A DNA stretch of 64,000 nt from Ligustrum vulgare (lineage: Eukaryota; Streptophyta; Magnoliopsida; Lamiales; Oleaceae). Under the pieces are notes generated by a model that saw only the letters and a list, made by a program, of their open reading frames with translations, was not told the origin of the DNA and searched no databases. Position 1 is the first letter of the stretch. Every line of letters starts with the position of its first letter. Positions 1 through 11,771 of the stretch are shown piece after piece. The stretch spans positions 20,883,859 through 20,947,858 of the forward strand of contig OY743184.1 of the NCBI GenBank assembly GCA_963555705.1, in the 5' to 3' direction. The translations under genes were made by a program, and so were the position numbers.

Positions 1-539
1 TTTCAGAAAATTAATTTTTGTGTTGGATTTATTTGTATTTTCTAGGTAAGATGTGTGGTTAAAAGTTGGAGAGAGAAAATATGGATGGTTAAAAAGTAAT
101 ATGAAAAATTGTGTAAATTAAATTTTGTGTAAAAATTTGTCTTCTAGTGTTATAAATTGTGCCGTTGAACGGTGCCTTACTCATTTGGAGATAAAAAATC
201 AAGTACACAAAAAATTATAAAAACAATATTCTTTGATTTCAAAATTATCAATTCAAAGCAAATTTGTGGTTGTTAATTTTGTTTATTATATTTTATTTTA
301 TTTCAAAATATTTTAACATTTAAAAAAATAAGATAAAAATAACTTATTTAGAAGAAGAAAGTTCAATGAACAAGTAAATAATAAATAAAAATAATTTTTA
401 AAAGAAAAACAATTTTAAAAAGAAAAAATAAAATCAAGATTTCCCAATTTTGATTATTTTTTTACATGTTGCATTTATTAGTTTTGTCTTTTTAAAAATT
501 TTAATTCGATAATATTTTGTATTAAAAGATATTGTACTA

Positions 540-643
540 TGTTTTCAGCTGATACGATTGTATAATTAACATATTTTCTTAAATTTTGATCGAAATTACT
601 ATCACAAACATATTCCCGTGCATCGCACGGGTGAAAATACTAG
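540..643 (+). mobile_element. Helitron-type 3' terminus
   Basis: The sequence ends in a perfect hairpin, cccgtgc-atc-gcacggg at 615-631, followed after eight bases by CTAG (640-643) and then a T. A hairpin shortly before a CTRR end, inserted before T, is the 3' signature of plant Helitrons. The matching TC start was not found, so the element may begin upstream of the window or be truncated. The 540 bases before it are AT-rich and show no gene. Confidence 0.65.
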
Positions 644-684
644 TATATATATATATATAAGTAGAAGTCAGGAGAGATAGCCAA

Positions 685-848
685 CTTTAAAAAAGACAAA
701 AATATTCAAAATAAAAAATGATACATGTACACTAAGTACCACTCAAAATTTGACACTCATTTTAATTTTTTATATAATTTTTTTTTATTACTTTTAATTA
801 CGTTTTTCTCTGAAAATTTACCCACCTCATCACCTATTTCCCTTTTAA
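685..848. repeat. AT-rich repeat module, left part
   Basis: This copy of a roughly 0.7-kb module is recognisable by the string acatgtacactaagt near 725 and by the closing segment cacctatttcccttttaa. It is interrupted at 848 by the Helitron at 849-2588 and resumes at 2589 (tatgttataat). Other copies of the same join, uninterrupted, are at about 1144 and 3240. Confidence 0.6.
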
Positions 849-2204
849 CTAGTTGTCTACTCGTGCGATTCACGGAATATTTTAAATCATAATTTTGAAA
901 ATATCTTAATTATACAATCATATAAAATAAAAAACATAATTCAAATAAGATTTCAATACAAAATGTTATTAAATTTGAAACGTTAAAAAAGACAAAACTA
1001 ATCCAAAAAAAAATAAAAATGCTACATGTACACTAAGTATACCACGCAACTCAAAATTTGGCACTTAATTAAATTTTTTATATAAAATTTCTTTTGACTT
1101 TTAATTACGTTTTCTCAGAAAATTTGCCCACCACATCACCTACTTCCCTTTTAATATGTTATGATTTTTTATTAATTATATTTTTTAATGTGTTGATTAC
1201 ATATATTTTATTTAAAATCCAATATATTAATTAATATATTTTATTTTTCCTTATTTTTTAAACATGTCAATTTTTGTCAAAATTATGAAATGATTAAGCC
1301 TCCGTTTGGTAATATCGTTTTGTCTATAAACTTGTTTATTTATGATTTTGAGGTAAAAAATAGTGGCTGAAAATTTGAGAGAAAAAATATAAGTGGTTAA
1401 AAAATTGATGGAAAATAATTATTTTGTATCATGCGTATTGAAGAGCCTGCTTATTTATTGACTTATTAGGCAGTAAAATTTCAATGATTTTATTTATTTA
1501 TTTTCAAAATATATTAATTCAATTTTTTCATTTCGAACTTAACAAATTTATATAACATATATTTATTTATCATAAAATATATTAATTCAATTTTTCATTT
1601 TCAATATAACACATTTAAATAGATATGATATGACATATATTTATGTTCAAATATATTATTCCAATTTCTTGATTTCCTACATAACACATGTTCTTGAGTT
1701 TGAAACTTTAAAAAAGACAAAACTAATCAAAATAAAAAATTCTGCATGTACACTCAGTGCACCGCGCCACTCAAAGTTTGGCACTTAATTAAAGTTTTTA
1801 TATTAAATATCTTTTGACTTTTATTTACGTTTTTCTTTGAAAATTTGCATACCTTTTCACCTATTTTCCTTTTAATATGTTATAATTTTTAATTAACTTT
1901 ATTTTTTAATATGTTGCTTACATATATTTTATTTTTCTTTATTTTTTAAACATACCATTTTTTGTCACAATGACGAAATCATTAAATTTTCTACCAATTT
2001 ATCATTGGTAGTAAAAAGTTGATAGCAAATAATTAATTATTTTCGTAATATGCTTATTGAAGGACCTACTCATTTATTGATATATTAGGAAGTAAAACTT
2101 CAATTATTTTATTTATTATTTTCAAAATATATTAATTCAAATTTTCATTTCTAAATTAACAAATTTATATAACACGTATTTATTTATTTTCAAATATATT
2201 AATC

Positions 2205-2510
2205 CAAAATTTTCATTTTCAATATAACACATTAACATAGATAAGACATTTATTTATGTTCAAATATATTAATACAATTTTTCATTTCCTACATAACACA
2301 TTTACGTAGATATCACATTTATTTATGTTCAAATATATTAATACAATTTTCTCATTTCCTACATAACACATTTACATAGGTATCACATTTATTTATGTTC
2401 AAATATATTAATCCAATTTTTTCATTTCCTATATAACACATTTACATAGATATCACATTATTTATGTTCAAATATATTAATCTAATTTCTTCATTTCCAA
2501 TGTAGCACAT
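2205..2510. repeat. tandem array of about 65-70 bp units
   Basis: About five consecutive units each contain a run like gttcaaatatattaatccaa, then ttttttcatttcct, then acataacacatttacatag. The period is roughly 65-70 bp with small indels. The array lies near the 5' end of the Helitron. Single copies recur at 3600-3770. Confidence 0.7.
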
Positions 2511-2539
2511 TTACACATAGTACATTTATTACAACTATT

Positions 2540-2541
2540 TT

Positions 2542-2578
<37 letters not shown>
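2540..2578. repeat. (TA)n microsatellite
   Basis: An uninterrupted TA run forms the subterminal 5' region of the minus-strand Helitron. Confidence 0.9.
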
Positions 2579-2581
<3 letters not shown>

Positions 2582-2588
2582 ATAAAGA

Positions 2589-4391
2589 TATGTTATAATT
2601 TTTTATTAACTATATTTTTTAATGTGTTGCTTACATATATTTTGTTTGAAATCCAATATATTAATTAATATATTTTATTTGTCCTTGTTTTTTAAACATG
2701 TCAATTTTTGTCAAAATGATGAAATGATAAAGCCTCCGTTTAGTAATAATGTTTAGTTTATAAACTTATTTATTTATAATTTTGAAGTAAAAAGTAGTGG
2801 CTGAAAATTGGAGAGAGAAAATAAGTGTGGTTAAAAAGTTGATAGAAAATAATTAATTATTTTTGTAACATGCGTATTGAAAAATATACTCATTTATTGA
2901 CATATTCGGAAGTAAAATTTCAATTATTCTATTTATTTATTTTCAAAATATATTAATTCAGTTTTTTTCATTTTTAACTTAACAAGTTTATATAGAATAT
3001 ATTTATTTATTTTATAATATATTAATCCAATTTTTTCATGTCCTACATAACTCATATTATTGAATTTGTAAGTTAAAAAAAAAAAAAACTAATAAAAATT
3101 AAAAAATTCTACATGTACACTCAGTTTACCGTGCCACTCAAAGTTTGACACTTAATTAAATCTTTTATATAAAATTTCTTTTGACTTTTATTTACGTTTT
3201 TTCTCTAAAAATTTGCTCACCTTATCACCTATTTTTCCTTTCAATATGTTATAGTTTTTAATTAACTTTATTTTTTAATATGTTGCTTACATATATGTTA
3301 TTCGAAATCCAATATATTAATTAATATATTTTATTTTTCCTTATTTTTTGAACATACCAATTTTTGTCAAAATGATGAAATGATTAACTTTTTTACCAAT
3401 TTATCATTGGTGGTGAAAGGTTGATAGAAAATAATTAATTATTTTTGTAATATGCTTATTGAAGAACCTACTCATTTATTGACATATTAGGAAGTAAAAT
3501 TTCAATGATTTTATTTATTTATTTTCAAAATATATTAATTCAAAATTTTCATTTCTAACTTAACAAATTTATATAGCATGTATTATTTATTTTCAAATAT
3601 ATTAATAAAAAAATTTCATTTTCAATGTAACACATTTACATAGATATGATATTTATTTATGTTCAAATATATTAATACAATTTTTTCATTTCTTATGTAA
3701 TACATTTAAATAGATATCAAATTTATTTATGTTCAAATATATTAATCCAATTTTTTCATTTCCTATAATTTTTGGATTAATATATTTGAAAATAAATTAT
3801 ACTTGAAAATGTGAATGTAAATGTGTTACATTTAAAATGAATAATACATGAAAATGTGAATGTAAATAATATTAATACATGTAAATGTGTTACATTGAAA
3901 ATGAGAATTTTGGATTAATATATTTGAAAATAAATAATACATGCTATATAAATTTGTTAAGTTAGAAATGAAAATTTTGAATTAATATATTTTGAAAATA
4001 AATAAATAAAATCATTGAAATTGTACTTCCTAATATGTCAATAAATGAGTAGGTTCTTCAATAAGCATATTACAAAAATAATTAATTATTTTCTATCAAC
4101 TTTTTACCACCAATGATAAATTGGTAGAAAATCATTTCACCATTTTGACAAATATTGGTATGTTTAAAAAAAAAGGAAAAATAAAATATATTAATTAATA
4201 TATTGAATTTCGAATAAAATATATGTAAGCAACATATTAAAAATTAAAGTTAATTAAAAATTATAACATATTAAAAGGAAAATATGTGATAATGTGGAGA
4301 AATTTTCAGAGAAAAACGTAAATAAAAGTCAAAAGAAATTTAATATAAAAAATTTAATTAAATGTCAAACTTTGAGTTGCGTGGTATACTG
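2589..4391. repeat. AT-rich modules meeting in an inverted repeat
   Basis: The modules read in one direction up to about 3760 (caaatatattaatccaa) and are mirrored from about 3772 (ttggattaatatatttg). The left-arm landmark acatgtacactcagtttacc (near 3110) has its counterpart across the solo-LTR insertion, at 4381-4391 and 16867 onward. The arms extend for more than 1 kb from a centre near 3765, with scattered mismatches and indels. No coding sequence is visible. Confidence 0.75.
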
Positions 4392-6179
4392 TGTGACGCT
4401 CCGAGTTCCGTAAAACCCGGGTCGCCACTTCATCTCTTTAAAACTAACCCTTTAACGAAAAATATTGCGGAAATAAACTAAATTTTTAAACATCGCATTC
4501 ATTTGGAGAATTTGAGATAGTAGCTCAAATTTAAATAAATCTACTTGAAAACATTCCATAAATTCCAAATCTCAACAATTTAACTTAACAAAGTTCAATA
4601 AACTAGACTTTCAAAGTAACTTAAAATAAATGTTGCCAAATTGCCCATCATCCGTCTCCGCCTCCGAACTCTGCAAATATTGTTAAAATAATGGAGTGAG
4701 CATTTCAAAAGAAATACTCAGTAGACTCATCGCCAATAATTAATTTACAAGATAATTGAACAAGTAATTATGCAAATATTATAGTGACATTCTCTTCTTA
4801 GTCATAAGCATCATGAAATGAATGCAATATGAACATACTCTTGTCTTGTCTTATGCAAATAAAGCATATAAGTTATGACATGCATAACATAAATTTCTCT
4901 TCTTATCTCATAAGAGATTCTCTTTTCTTGTCTCATGCAATTAAGCATATAAATCACATAAATCCACATAACACATGCAATTATAATATAAATAAATTAG
5001 TGGGGACGATTCTACCTTAATTTATCTTGAATCACGTAAAAAGTGGAGCGGAAAATAGCCTCAATCTCTCAATCGTCAACACGTGTCGTCTAGCCAAAAA
5101 TAGGAAATAAGCCTTGAATTAGTAATTCGAAATTTTAAAGTTTTTAAACGAATTTAAAAGTTTGGGGATTAAATTTGAAAATATAAAATAATCGATTTGA
5201 AAAGTTTTGGGGTTGAATAAGAATTTTCAGAAACTTGGGTTGAAAATAAGATATTTTAAAACTACAAGGGCTGAAATTAAATGATTTAAACATTAGGGGG
5301 ATTGATTTGAGTAACAAAGAAACTGATCTTTAAAACATTTTAAAACTTGGGACTGAATTGAAACTTTTTGAAAAGATGTGAACTAAAGGGGAAATTTTGC
5401 AAAAAAAAAAAAAATCAAAATATAACCATAACCTAACTCTCTCTCTCTCATAACAACCAACTGAACCGAGAGACAGAGAGTGGCGGAGGGAGAATCTCCG
5501 CTCGTTCCAACTAGCACCGGCAGGGTGCTGCCGTCGAGTGGTGGCAACGCAGGGGGGCGAACGGAGGCTAAAGGGCAAAATTTGAAACTGTTTTTTGGGC
5601 AGAAAATCGAGGCTCAGTTGGGCGATTTGGGGCTTGTTCCGGAAGAAATCCAACCAGAGATAGGTCACAGTCGAGGTAAGGTTCTGGGCTTCGTCTCTTT
5701 CTTGGGTTTATGGTTTGATTGAGGAAAATTTTGAAGAAGGCAGGGGATGGAGACGGGTGTGGTGTGCGAGTTTGGTTTCTTGGTTTCTTGGGGGTTGAGT
5801 TTTTCGGGGGTGCGGTGGTTGAAGTGACACTGCAGTGGTGTTGGGTGGTAAGACTCGTGGTGGTTGGTGTGTGGATTTGGAGTTCAGCTTAGGTGATGGT
5901 GGTGGTTGGTAATGGTTCGGTGGTGGTTGGTGGTCCCAGTGGGAGTTGCAGACGACGGCTGTGATGGTGGTACTGTGAGGTGGTGCAGTTGTGGTATTTA
6001 GGCAGTGGGGGCTCAATAAGGTATTGTGGTTGCTGAATTTCTTTGGTAGTGTCTGTGTTTGCAGATTGAGTGTATGTGATTGAAACTTCAAAGTATTGAT
6101 GGATAGAAATGTATGTTCTATCATCAATACATGGATTTCAAAAGAAAGATTGGATTATAGAGGTTTGAGAGAAGGTAAG
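4392..6179. mobile_element. solo LTR, left segment
   Basis: The segment starts TGTGACGCTCCG directly after tactg (4387-4391). Its other end, ...GGTCGCTACA at 16861, is followed by tgctg. The pair fits TG...CA LTR ends with a 5-bp TSD carrying one mismatch. Removing the nested Athila element leaves about 2.25 kb with no second copy and no internal region, hence a solo LTR. The open frames at 5480-5722 (+) and 5708-6127 (-) are low-complexity LTR sequence, not recognised genes. The lineage (perhaps Tekay/Del-like) and orientation are uncertain. Confidence 0.7.
6175..6179. repeat. TSD GTAAG (left) of Athila-type element
   Basis: Identical to the five bases at 16391-16395 just outside the other LTR. 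Confidence 0.9.
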
Positions 6180-7702
6180 TGATTATTGTCCAATTTTACG
6201 TATTTTAGATAGGCAAATAAATGAAAAATACAATTTTGGGATATAAATTTTGTCATTTAGAGTGAAACTTATAAAAGATTCAATTTTATTTCTTTAACTC
6301 TAAATTGATTTTATTTGCTAATAATTTCATTTATTTAATTGCAGGTACATTTTCGACAATTTCAATTCAAATTTAATTGACCTGAAAAAGCCCAAAATGG
6401 ATAAAAAGCCCAAGAAAAACGCATTAGGTCTGTCTTCCCTCTCAGCCTCAGCCTCCACTCACACCCCAGCTCCTCTCTCACGCAACCAACCTTTCAGCCT
6501 GAACCCACAACACGCATTCTCTGTTTGTCTCTACAGCAAACCAGCACAGCCTCCTCTTCCCTCACGTCTCTCTCTCTTTCACCTTCAGCCGCAACCTTTC
6601 TCTCAACTCTCTGCCTCGTCTCTTTCCCTCAAAAACCGGCCAGCCACTCCTTCATCTCTTCCTTCTTCCACCAGCAGCTCCTCCACCGTTCCCAGCCTCT
6701 CTCGGACATCTTCTCACTAACTTCAGCAGCTTCATTACCAACTCACAACCGTCGAAGCTCCCTCACACAGCAGCCTCGCCAACACTCCAATAGACATTCA
6801 TCAACCTCTCTGCCAGCCGCCACCTCTCTCCCCTCAGCCTCCTCATCAACAGCCGCAGCTCCACTCACGCAGGCTGCTCCTCACGCTGCCGCCAACTACC
6901 AGCTCCCTACCACCGAAACCAGCCTCCACCGTGAACCACCTCACAACAAACGGCACTTCCTCGCATGCTGCAGCAGCCCAAACTCTCGGCAGCAACCTCA
7001 CTGAACAAGCAGACCCGGTTTTGGTTATTGGTTTTAGTTTAATTCCCGTTTTATTTATTCTTCTAGTTGTTTTAATCATTAGTTTAAATAATTTTAGATT
7101 ATTGATATTAGTTGATTTTTAGATATATTTTTAGTTATTGAATTTTCATTTTCAGATTCGAATTTCGTTTTCTAGAATGGTTATTGTTTGTTTGAACTTA
7201 ATTTCTTTTAATTTAATTATGTCCGGCTAGATTATATTTGAGAGGAGTTATTCTTAGCTTCAATGGGTGAATGTTTTAATTTGTTATAGATGAATTCTTG
7301 TGATTGATAATAATTAACGAGTGTTTTAAATTTTCAAATTATTTTACTTGGATTAATGTCGTTGATGTTGTATGTATTGAATATGCACACAACAACGCTG
7401 TAGAATAAATTGATTAATTTTCTCACTAATATTTTTACATCTTATCGATCTCAAGAAATTCATATTAATCTTAGTTGCAAGCCCAATTGATAGCGAAAGA
7501 ATAACTCCGCTCGAATTCCCTTTCATTGCAATTTAATTATATTCTCTTTTTATCATCTAAGTAATTTCGAAATTATAATTTAAGATTTGAATTTAGCAAA
7601 TATTACGATACCAATAAAATCCCTAGGAAGAATGACCCTGGATTATTGCTAGGCTATAACTTGACCCCTTTATACTTGGAGGGTAGATTTAACATCGAGT
7701 CA
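6180..7702 (+). repeat. 5' LTR of Athila-type element
   Basis: It starts TGATTATTGTCC and ends ACATCGAGTCA, matching the copy at 14848-16390. A candidate TATA box, tataaaag, lies at 6270. The middle part (about 6420-7010) is a strongly pyrimidine-rich, relatively GC-rich stretch that produces spurious Ser/Pro-rich open frames on the plus strand, such as 6397-6720 and 6525-7004. Confidence 0.93.
6270..6277 (+). promoter_or_regulatory. candidate TATA box of Athila-type LTR
   Basis: The string tataaaag occurs at the same relative position in both LTRs. That would make the U3 only about 90 bp, which is short, so the assignment is tentative. Confidence 0.35.
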
Positions 7703-7708
7703 AGTTTT

Positions 7709-7727
7709 TGGCGCCGTTGCCGGGGAT
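7709..7727 (+). promoter_or_regulatory. primer binding site, Athila type
   Basis: The string tggcgccgttgccggggat starts seven bases after the LTR end. It is the tRNA-primer site typical of Athila elements (reported as tRNA-Asp, from memory). The same string recurs at 44201 in another LTR element of this window. Confidence 0.85.
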
Positions 7728-7814
7728 TAATTTGGTGTTAACTGATTTTTGCTGAATTCTGTTATTTTTATTTTTTTTATTAGTTTGTTCGACTTCTATT
7801 CTTGATATTGTTCA

Positions 7815-9437
7815 TTGTTTATGTCCGTTTGGTTCCGAGATAATACTAAGCGATTAGTAAGATCGGAATCCACTAACCAATTTTTAATTCTTGAAAATCA
7901 GCAGGTAGTAATGGCAAATAATGCAGATCCAAATGAGGCGTCAGTCGTTCGAAGTCTTAGAGATTACATTTTTCCAATGATGGTAAGCACTCCGTCATGC
8001 ATAGTGATGCCTGCAAATGCAGTGGTCTTCAACTTCAAACCGGGAATAATTGATCATCTAGCACGCTTCCATGGGATGCCATCAGAGAGTCCATATCACC
8101 ACATCCAGGAATTCGAAGGGGTTTGTTTTACTTTTCTTGAAAGAAATTGCACTGAGGAAGTCATTCGACTCAAGCTTTTCCCTTTTTCACTAAAGGATAA
8201 AGCGAAGTCGTGGCTTAACTCTTTGAGGCCTAGTTCAATTACAAATTTGGCAAATATGCGGAAAGAGTTCATTAAAAAGTTTTTTCCACCACAAAGAACC
8301 ACCGCTATTCAAAGACAAATCATGAATTTTTCTCAAAAGAATAATGAAAATTTTTACACTAGTTGGGAAAGATTCAAAGATTTGTTGTTATCTTGTTCTC
8401 ATCATGGTTATGAGAAATGGATGTTAACGAAATTTTTTTATGAAGGGCTCAGACCAGAAATGAGGCAATTTGTGAAAACCATGAGTAATAGTGACTTCTT
8501 TGCAAAAGACCCGAATGAAATTTTTACATTTTTTGATGATTTAGCTGAAAATGCCCAATCTTGGGATAACATTGATGAGTTTGATAGGGGTGTTACAATA
8601 AAAAATGAATTTCCAAAAATTGCATCTGGAAATGGAATTCATTCACTTAGAACAGAGGATGACATAAATGCTCGATTGGCTGTCATCACTCGAAAACTTG
8701 AAAATTTGGAAACTCAAAAAGTGAATGAAGTCAATTCCTCTTCCACTATTTTAGAAAACTATTCAATTTGTCATGATGCACAACATTTAACCTCTGATTG
8801 TCCTGCACTTCCCCAACTAAAAGAGATGTATTTTGATCAATCTGTTGTTGTTAATATGATTTCCAAACCTTATTCTAACCCATATTCGAGTACTTATAAT
8901 CCAGGTTGGAGAAAGCATCCAAATTTCAGTTGGAGGAATGATCAAGGAGGAAGCAATAATGTTGGCAACAATGCTGGACCTTCACAACCAACACCTTATA
9001 TGCCACCGCAGAAGAGAAATCTGGAAGACCAAATCCAACAATTCATGCAAAGCCAAGCTGCCATCAACAATCAAAACTCTCAGGCCATTAATGACATCCG
9101 ATCTCAGCTTACAAAGCTGACTACCCAGGCAAGTGCACAAGAAAAATGTAAGTTTCCAGCTCAACCAATGCCTAATCCTCAAACTCAATACAATGGGGGC
9201 GATGAGTCCAATCTAAGACATGTGAAAGCAGTAACTACCTTGAGAAGTGGTAAGCAAATCCAAGTTCCTGAACCTAAAGAGAACTTGGTGGGTAAGCAAG
9301 CTGAACCTCCTGTTGATGATATTGTGTTAAAAGCTCTATCTGATGTTCAGGAACCACCTAAGCCAATAGTAGGTGCACCCCCTGCCCCTTTTCCTCAAAG
9401 ATTACAACCTGGTAATAAGACCAAAAATCAAACATAA
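7815..9437 (+). pseudogene. gag: Athila-type gag
   Basis: Gag coats the element RNA and builds the virus-like particle. The frame can start at 7815 or, more plausibly, at 7911 (MANNADPNEA). The product has the retrotransposon gag core: a WLNSLRP segment, then FIKKFFPPQRT and NENFYTSWERFKDLL at about residues 140-190. A cysteine/histidine stretch near residue 315 (YSICHDAQHLTSDCP) resembles a zinc knuckle. The C-terminal part is rich in Gln, Asn and Pro. A TAA at 9435-9437 ends it, yet the same frame continues without a break into the protease, so this stop is probably a mutation inside a gag-pol frame and not a natural end. Confidence 0.85.
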
Positions 9438-10190
9438 ATTCATGAGATTTTTAAGCAAGTTAGGGTAAATATTCCTCTTTTAGATGCAATTCAACAAGTC
9501 CCTGCTTATGCTAAATTTCTTAAGGATTTGTGTACAGTAAAGAGGAAGTTAGCTGTTAAAAACAAAGCCTTTCTAACTGAACAAGTGAGTTCTATCATAC
9601 AATGCCAAACTCCTCAAAAATTTAAAGATCCTGATTCTCCAACCATTGCTTGTATGATAGGAACCACTCGTATTGGTCATGCCTTGCTAGATTTAGGTTC
9701 AAGTGTGAATCTTTTGCCCTTTAGTGTGTATACACAGCTTGGTCTAGGTGAACTTAAGTCTACCCCCATGATTTTACAATTAGCAGATAGATCTGTTAAG
9801 ATGCCTAGAGGAATAATTGAGGATGTTTTGGTTCAAGTCGATAAATTCTATTACCCAGTTGATTTTGTTGTTATTGATGTTCAAAGTACACCTAAAACTT
9901 CTCCTCAAATCCCTGTTATTCTTGGTAGACCATTCCTTGCAACTTCAAATGCTTTGATAAATTGTAGGAGTGGTATTTTAAAGTTGACTTTTGGTAATAT
10001 GTCTTTGGAACTTAACATTTTCAATGCTTGTAGGCAACCAAAATATTTTGATGAAGTGCAGGAAGTTAATATGCTAGAAGAGCTACTAATTGAGTTAGAA
10101 GGTCCTGATGAGCAACTTGAGCAGAATCTCGAATTGGAAAGCATTCAAGACCCTTCAAAAGGTGTCACAACAGCAGTTGTAAGAGCTTGA
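9438..10190 (+). pseudogene. pol: Athila-type aspartic protease region
   Basis: This piece follows gag in the same frame after the TAA. It carries the retropepsin-type active-site motif DLGS at 9690-9701 within ALLDLGSSVNLLP, and the second conserved block VILGRPFLATSNALI at about 9916. The protease would cut the polyprotein into Gag, RT and integrase. A TGA at 10188-10190 interrupts the frame just before the RT domain. An open frame seen alone (9528-10190) begins at an internal Met and is not a separate gene. Confidence 0.85.
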
Positions 10191-11771
10191 CAGCCAAACA
10201 TTGAGCCTCTAAATGTTAGCCAGACACCCATGCAAACATTAGTAGAGAAGATGCCAACTCTAGAGCTTAAACCTCTACCATCTGAACTAAAGTATGCATT
10301 CTTGGGACCTAATGAATCATACCCTGTGGTAATCTCTTCTACTCTTACTTGTGATCAGGAAAATATGTTGTTGAAAGTGTTGAATGATCATAGATCTGCA
10401 ATAGGTTGGACTATAGCTGATATTAAGGGAATTAGTCCTTTAGTGTGCACTCATAGAATTTTTCTAGAAGAAAATGCTAATCCTTCAAGGGAATCTCAAA
10501 GAAAGCTAAACCCTAACATGAAAGAGGTTGTTAAAAATGAAGTTTTAAAATTACTTGATGCAGGTATTATTTATCCTATTGCAGACAGCAAGTGGGTAAG
10601 TCCTACTCACGTAGTACCTAAGAAAACTGGGGTTACCGTTGTCGAAAATGAACAGGGGGAAATGATAACTAAAAGGGTACCCACTAGTTGGAGAATGTGC
10701 ATAGATTATAGGAAATTGAATTCCATGACCAGAAAAGACCACTTTCCCTTACCATTTTTAGATCAAGTACTAGAAAGAGTTGTTGGACATTCATTCTATT
10801 ATTTTTTGGATGGTTTTTCAGGCTATCATCAAATTGAAATAGCATTAGAAGATCAAGAAAAAACTACTTTTACTTGCCCTTTTGGGACGTTTGTTTTTAA
10901 AAGAATGCCTTTTGGTCTTTGTAATGCCCCAGCAACCTTTCAAAGATGCATGCTTAGCATATTCAGTGACATGATAGAAAACATTTTGGAAGTTTTTATG
11001 GATGATTTCTCTGTGTATGGTAATTCATTTGATGATTGCCTAACAAATTTGAAAGCTGTTTTATGCAGGTGTGAAGATAAGCAACTTCTCCTTAATTGGG
11101 AGAAATGTCATTTCGTGGTAACAAGAGGAATTGTTTTAGGTCATATAATTTCTTCTAAAGGCATGGAAGTAGATAAGGCAAAAGTAGATTCAATTTCTAG
11201 GTTGCCTATTCCTTCAAGTGTAAAAGACGTTCGATCATTTTTAGGCCATGCAGGCTTTTATAGGAGGTTCATAAAAGATTTTAGTATCATAGCTAAGCCT
11301 TTGACTACACTTTTGATGCATGATACAAAATTTGTTTGGACTAATGAATGCACTGCAACTTTTGAACATTTAAAAAAGGCAATCACCACTGCACCCATAG
11401 TTAGATCACCTGATTGGTCTCTACCTTTTGAATTAATGTGTGATGCAAGTGATATAGCCGTAGGGGCAGTGCTTGGCCAGAGGAAAGGTAAGGAACCTTA
11501 TGTAATCTACTATGCTAGCATAACTTTGAATCAAGCTCAATTAAATTACACAACTACTGAAAAAGAGCTGCTAGCAATAGTTTTTGCACTGGAAAAATTT
11601 CGAACTTATCTTATTGGGACCCCTGTTACCATCTTTACTGATCATTCTGCTCTTAAATATTTGTTCACAAAGAAAGATGCTAAACCTAGACTCATTCGAT
11701 GGATTTTGTTATTGCAGGAATTTGACATCACAATTAAGGATAAAAAAAGGAGTGGAAAATGTTGTCGCTGA
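10191..11771 (+). pseudogene. pol: Athila-type reverse transcriptase and RNase H
   Basis: The frame continues from the protease after the TGA. It shows the full series of gypsy RT blocks: [11 protein letters not shown], then HFPLPFLDQ, then [16 protein letters not shown], and the catalytic FMDD at 10995-11006. The connection block [19 protein letters not shown] and an RNase H domain ([16 protein letters not shown], then TDHSALKYL) follow. The frame is lost in a run of A residues near 11745: the correct reading continues in the +1 frame at [13 protein letters not shown]. The RT active site itself looks intact. Confidence 0.9.

Larger units (their letters stand above)
849..2588 (-). mobile_element. 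complete non-autonomous Helitron
   Basis: Read on the minus strand the element starts TCTTTATCTTTATATATA at 2588 and ends in CTAG at 852-849, preceded by a short imperfect hairpin (cgtg...cacg, about 862-875). It lies exactly between A848 and T2589, the Helitron target AT. The flanks join into cccttttaa-tatgttat, a sequence that occurs uninterrupted elsewhere in the window, so the empty site is visible. There is no Rep/helicase coding capacity; the inside consists of two copies of the same AT-rich module and a short tandem array. It must have depended on proteins of an autonomous relative. Confidence 0.8.

Noticed and set aside
2205..2510. CRISPR-like spacing of short repeats
   Set aside because: The units are directly tandem without unique spacers, and the genome is a plant.
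5480..6127. Open frames of 80 and 139 residues on both strands upstream of the Athila element
   Set aside because: They overlap each other, lie inside the solo LTR and are low complexity; no domain is recognised.
6397..7122. Ser/Pro-rich open frames such as 6525-7004
   Set aside because: They lie wholly inside the Athila LTR, are partly repeated in the other LTR with changed frames, and reflect base composition.
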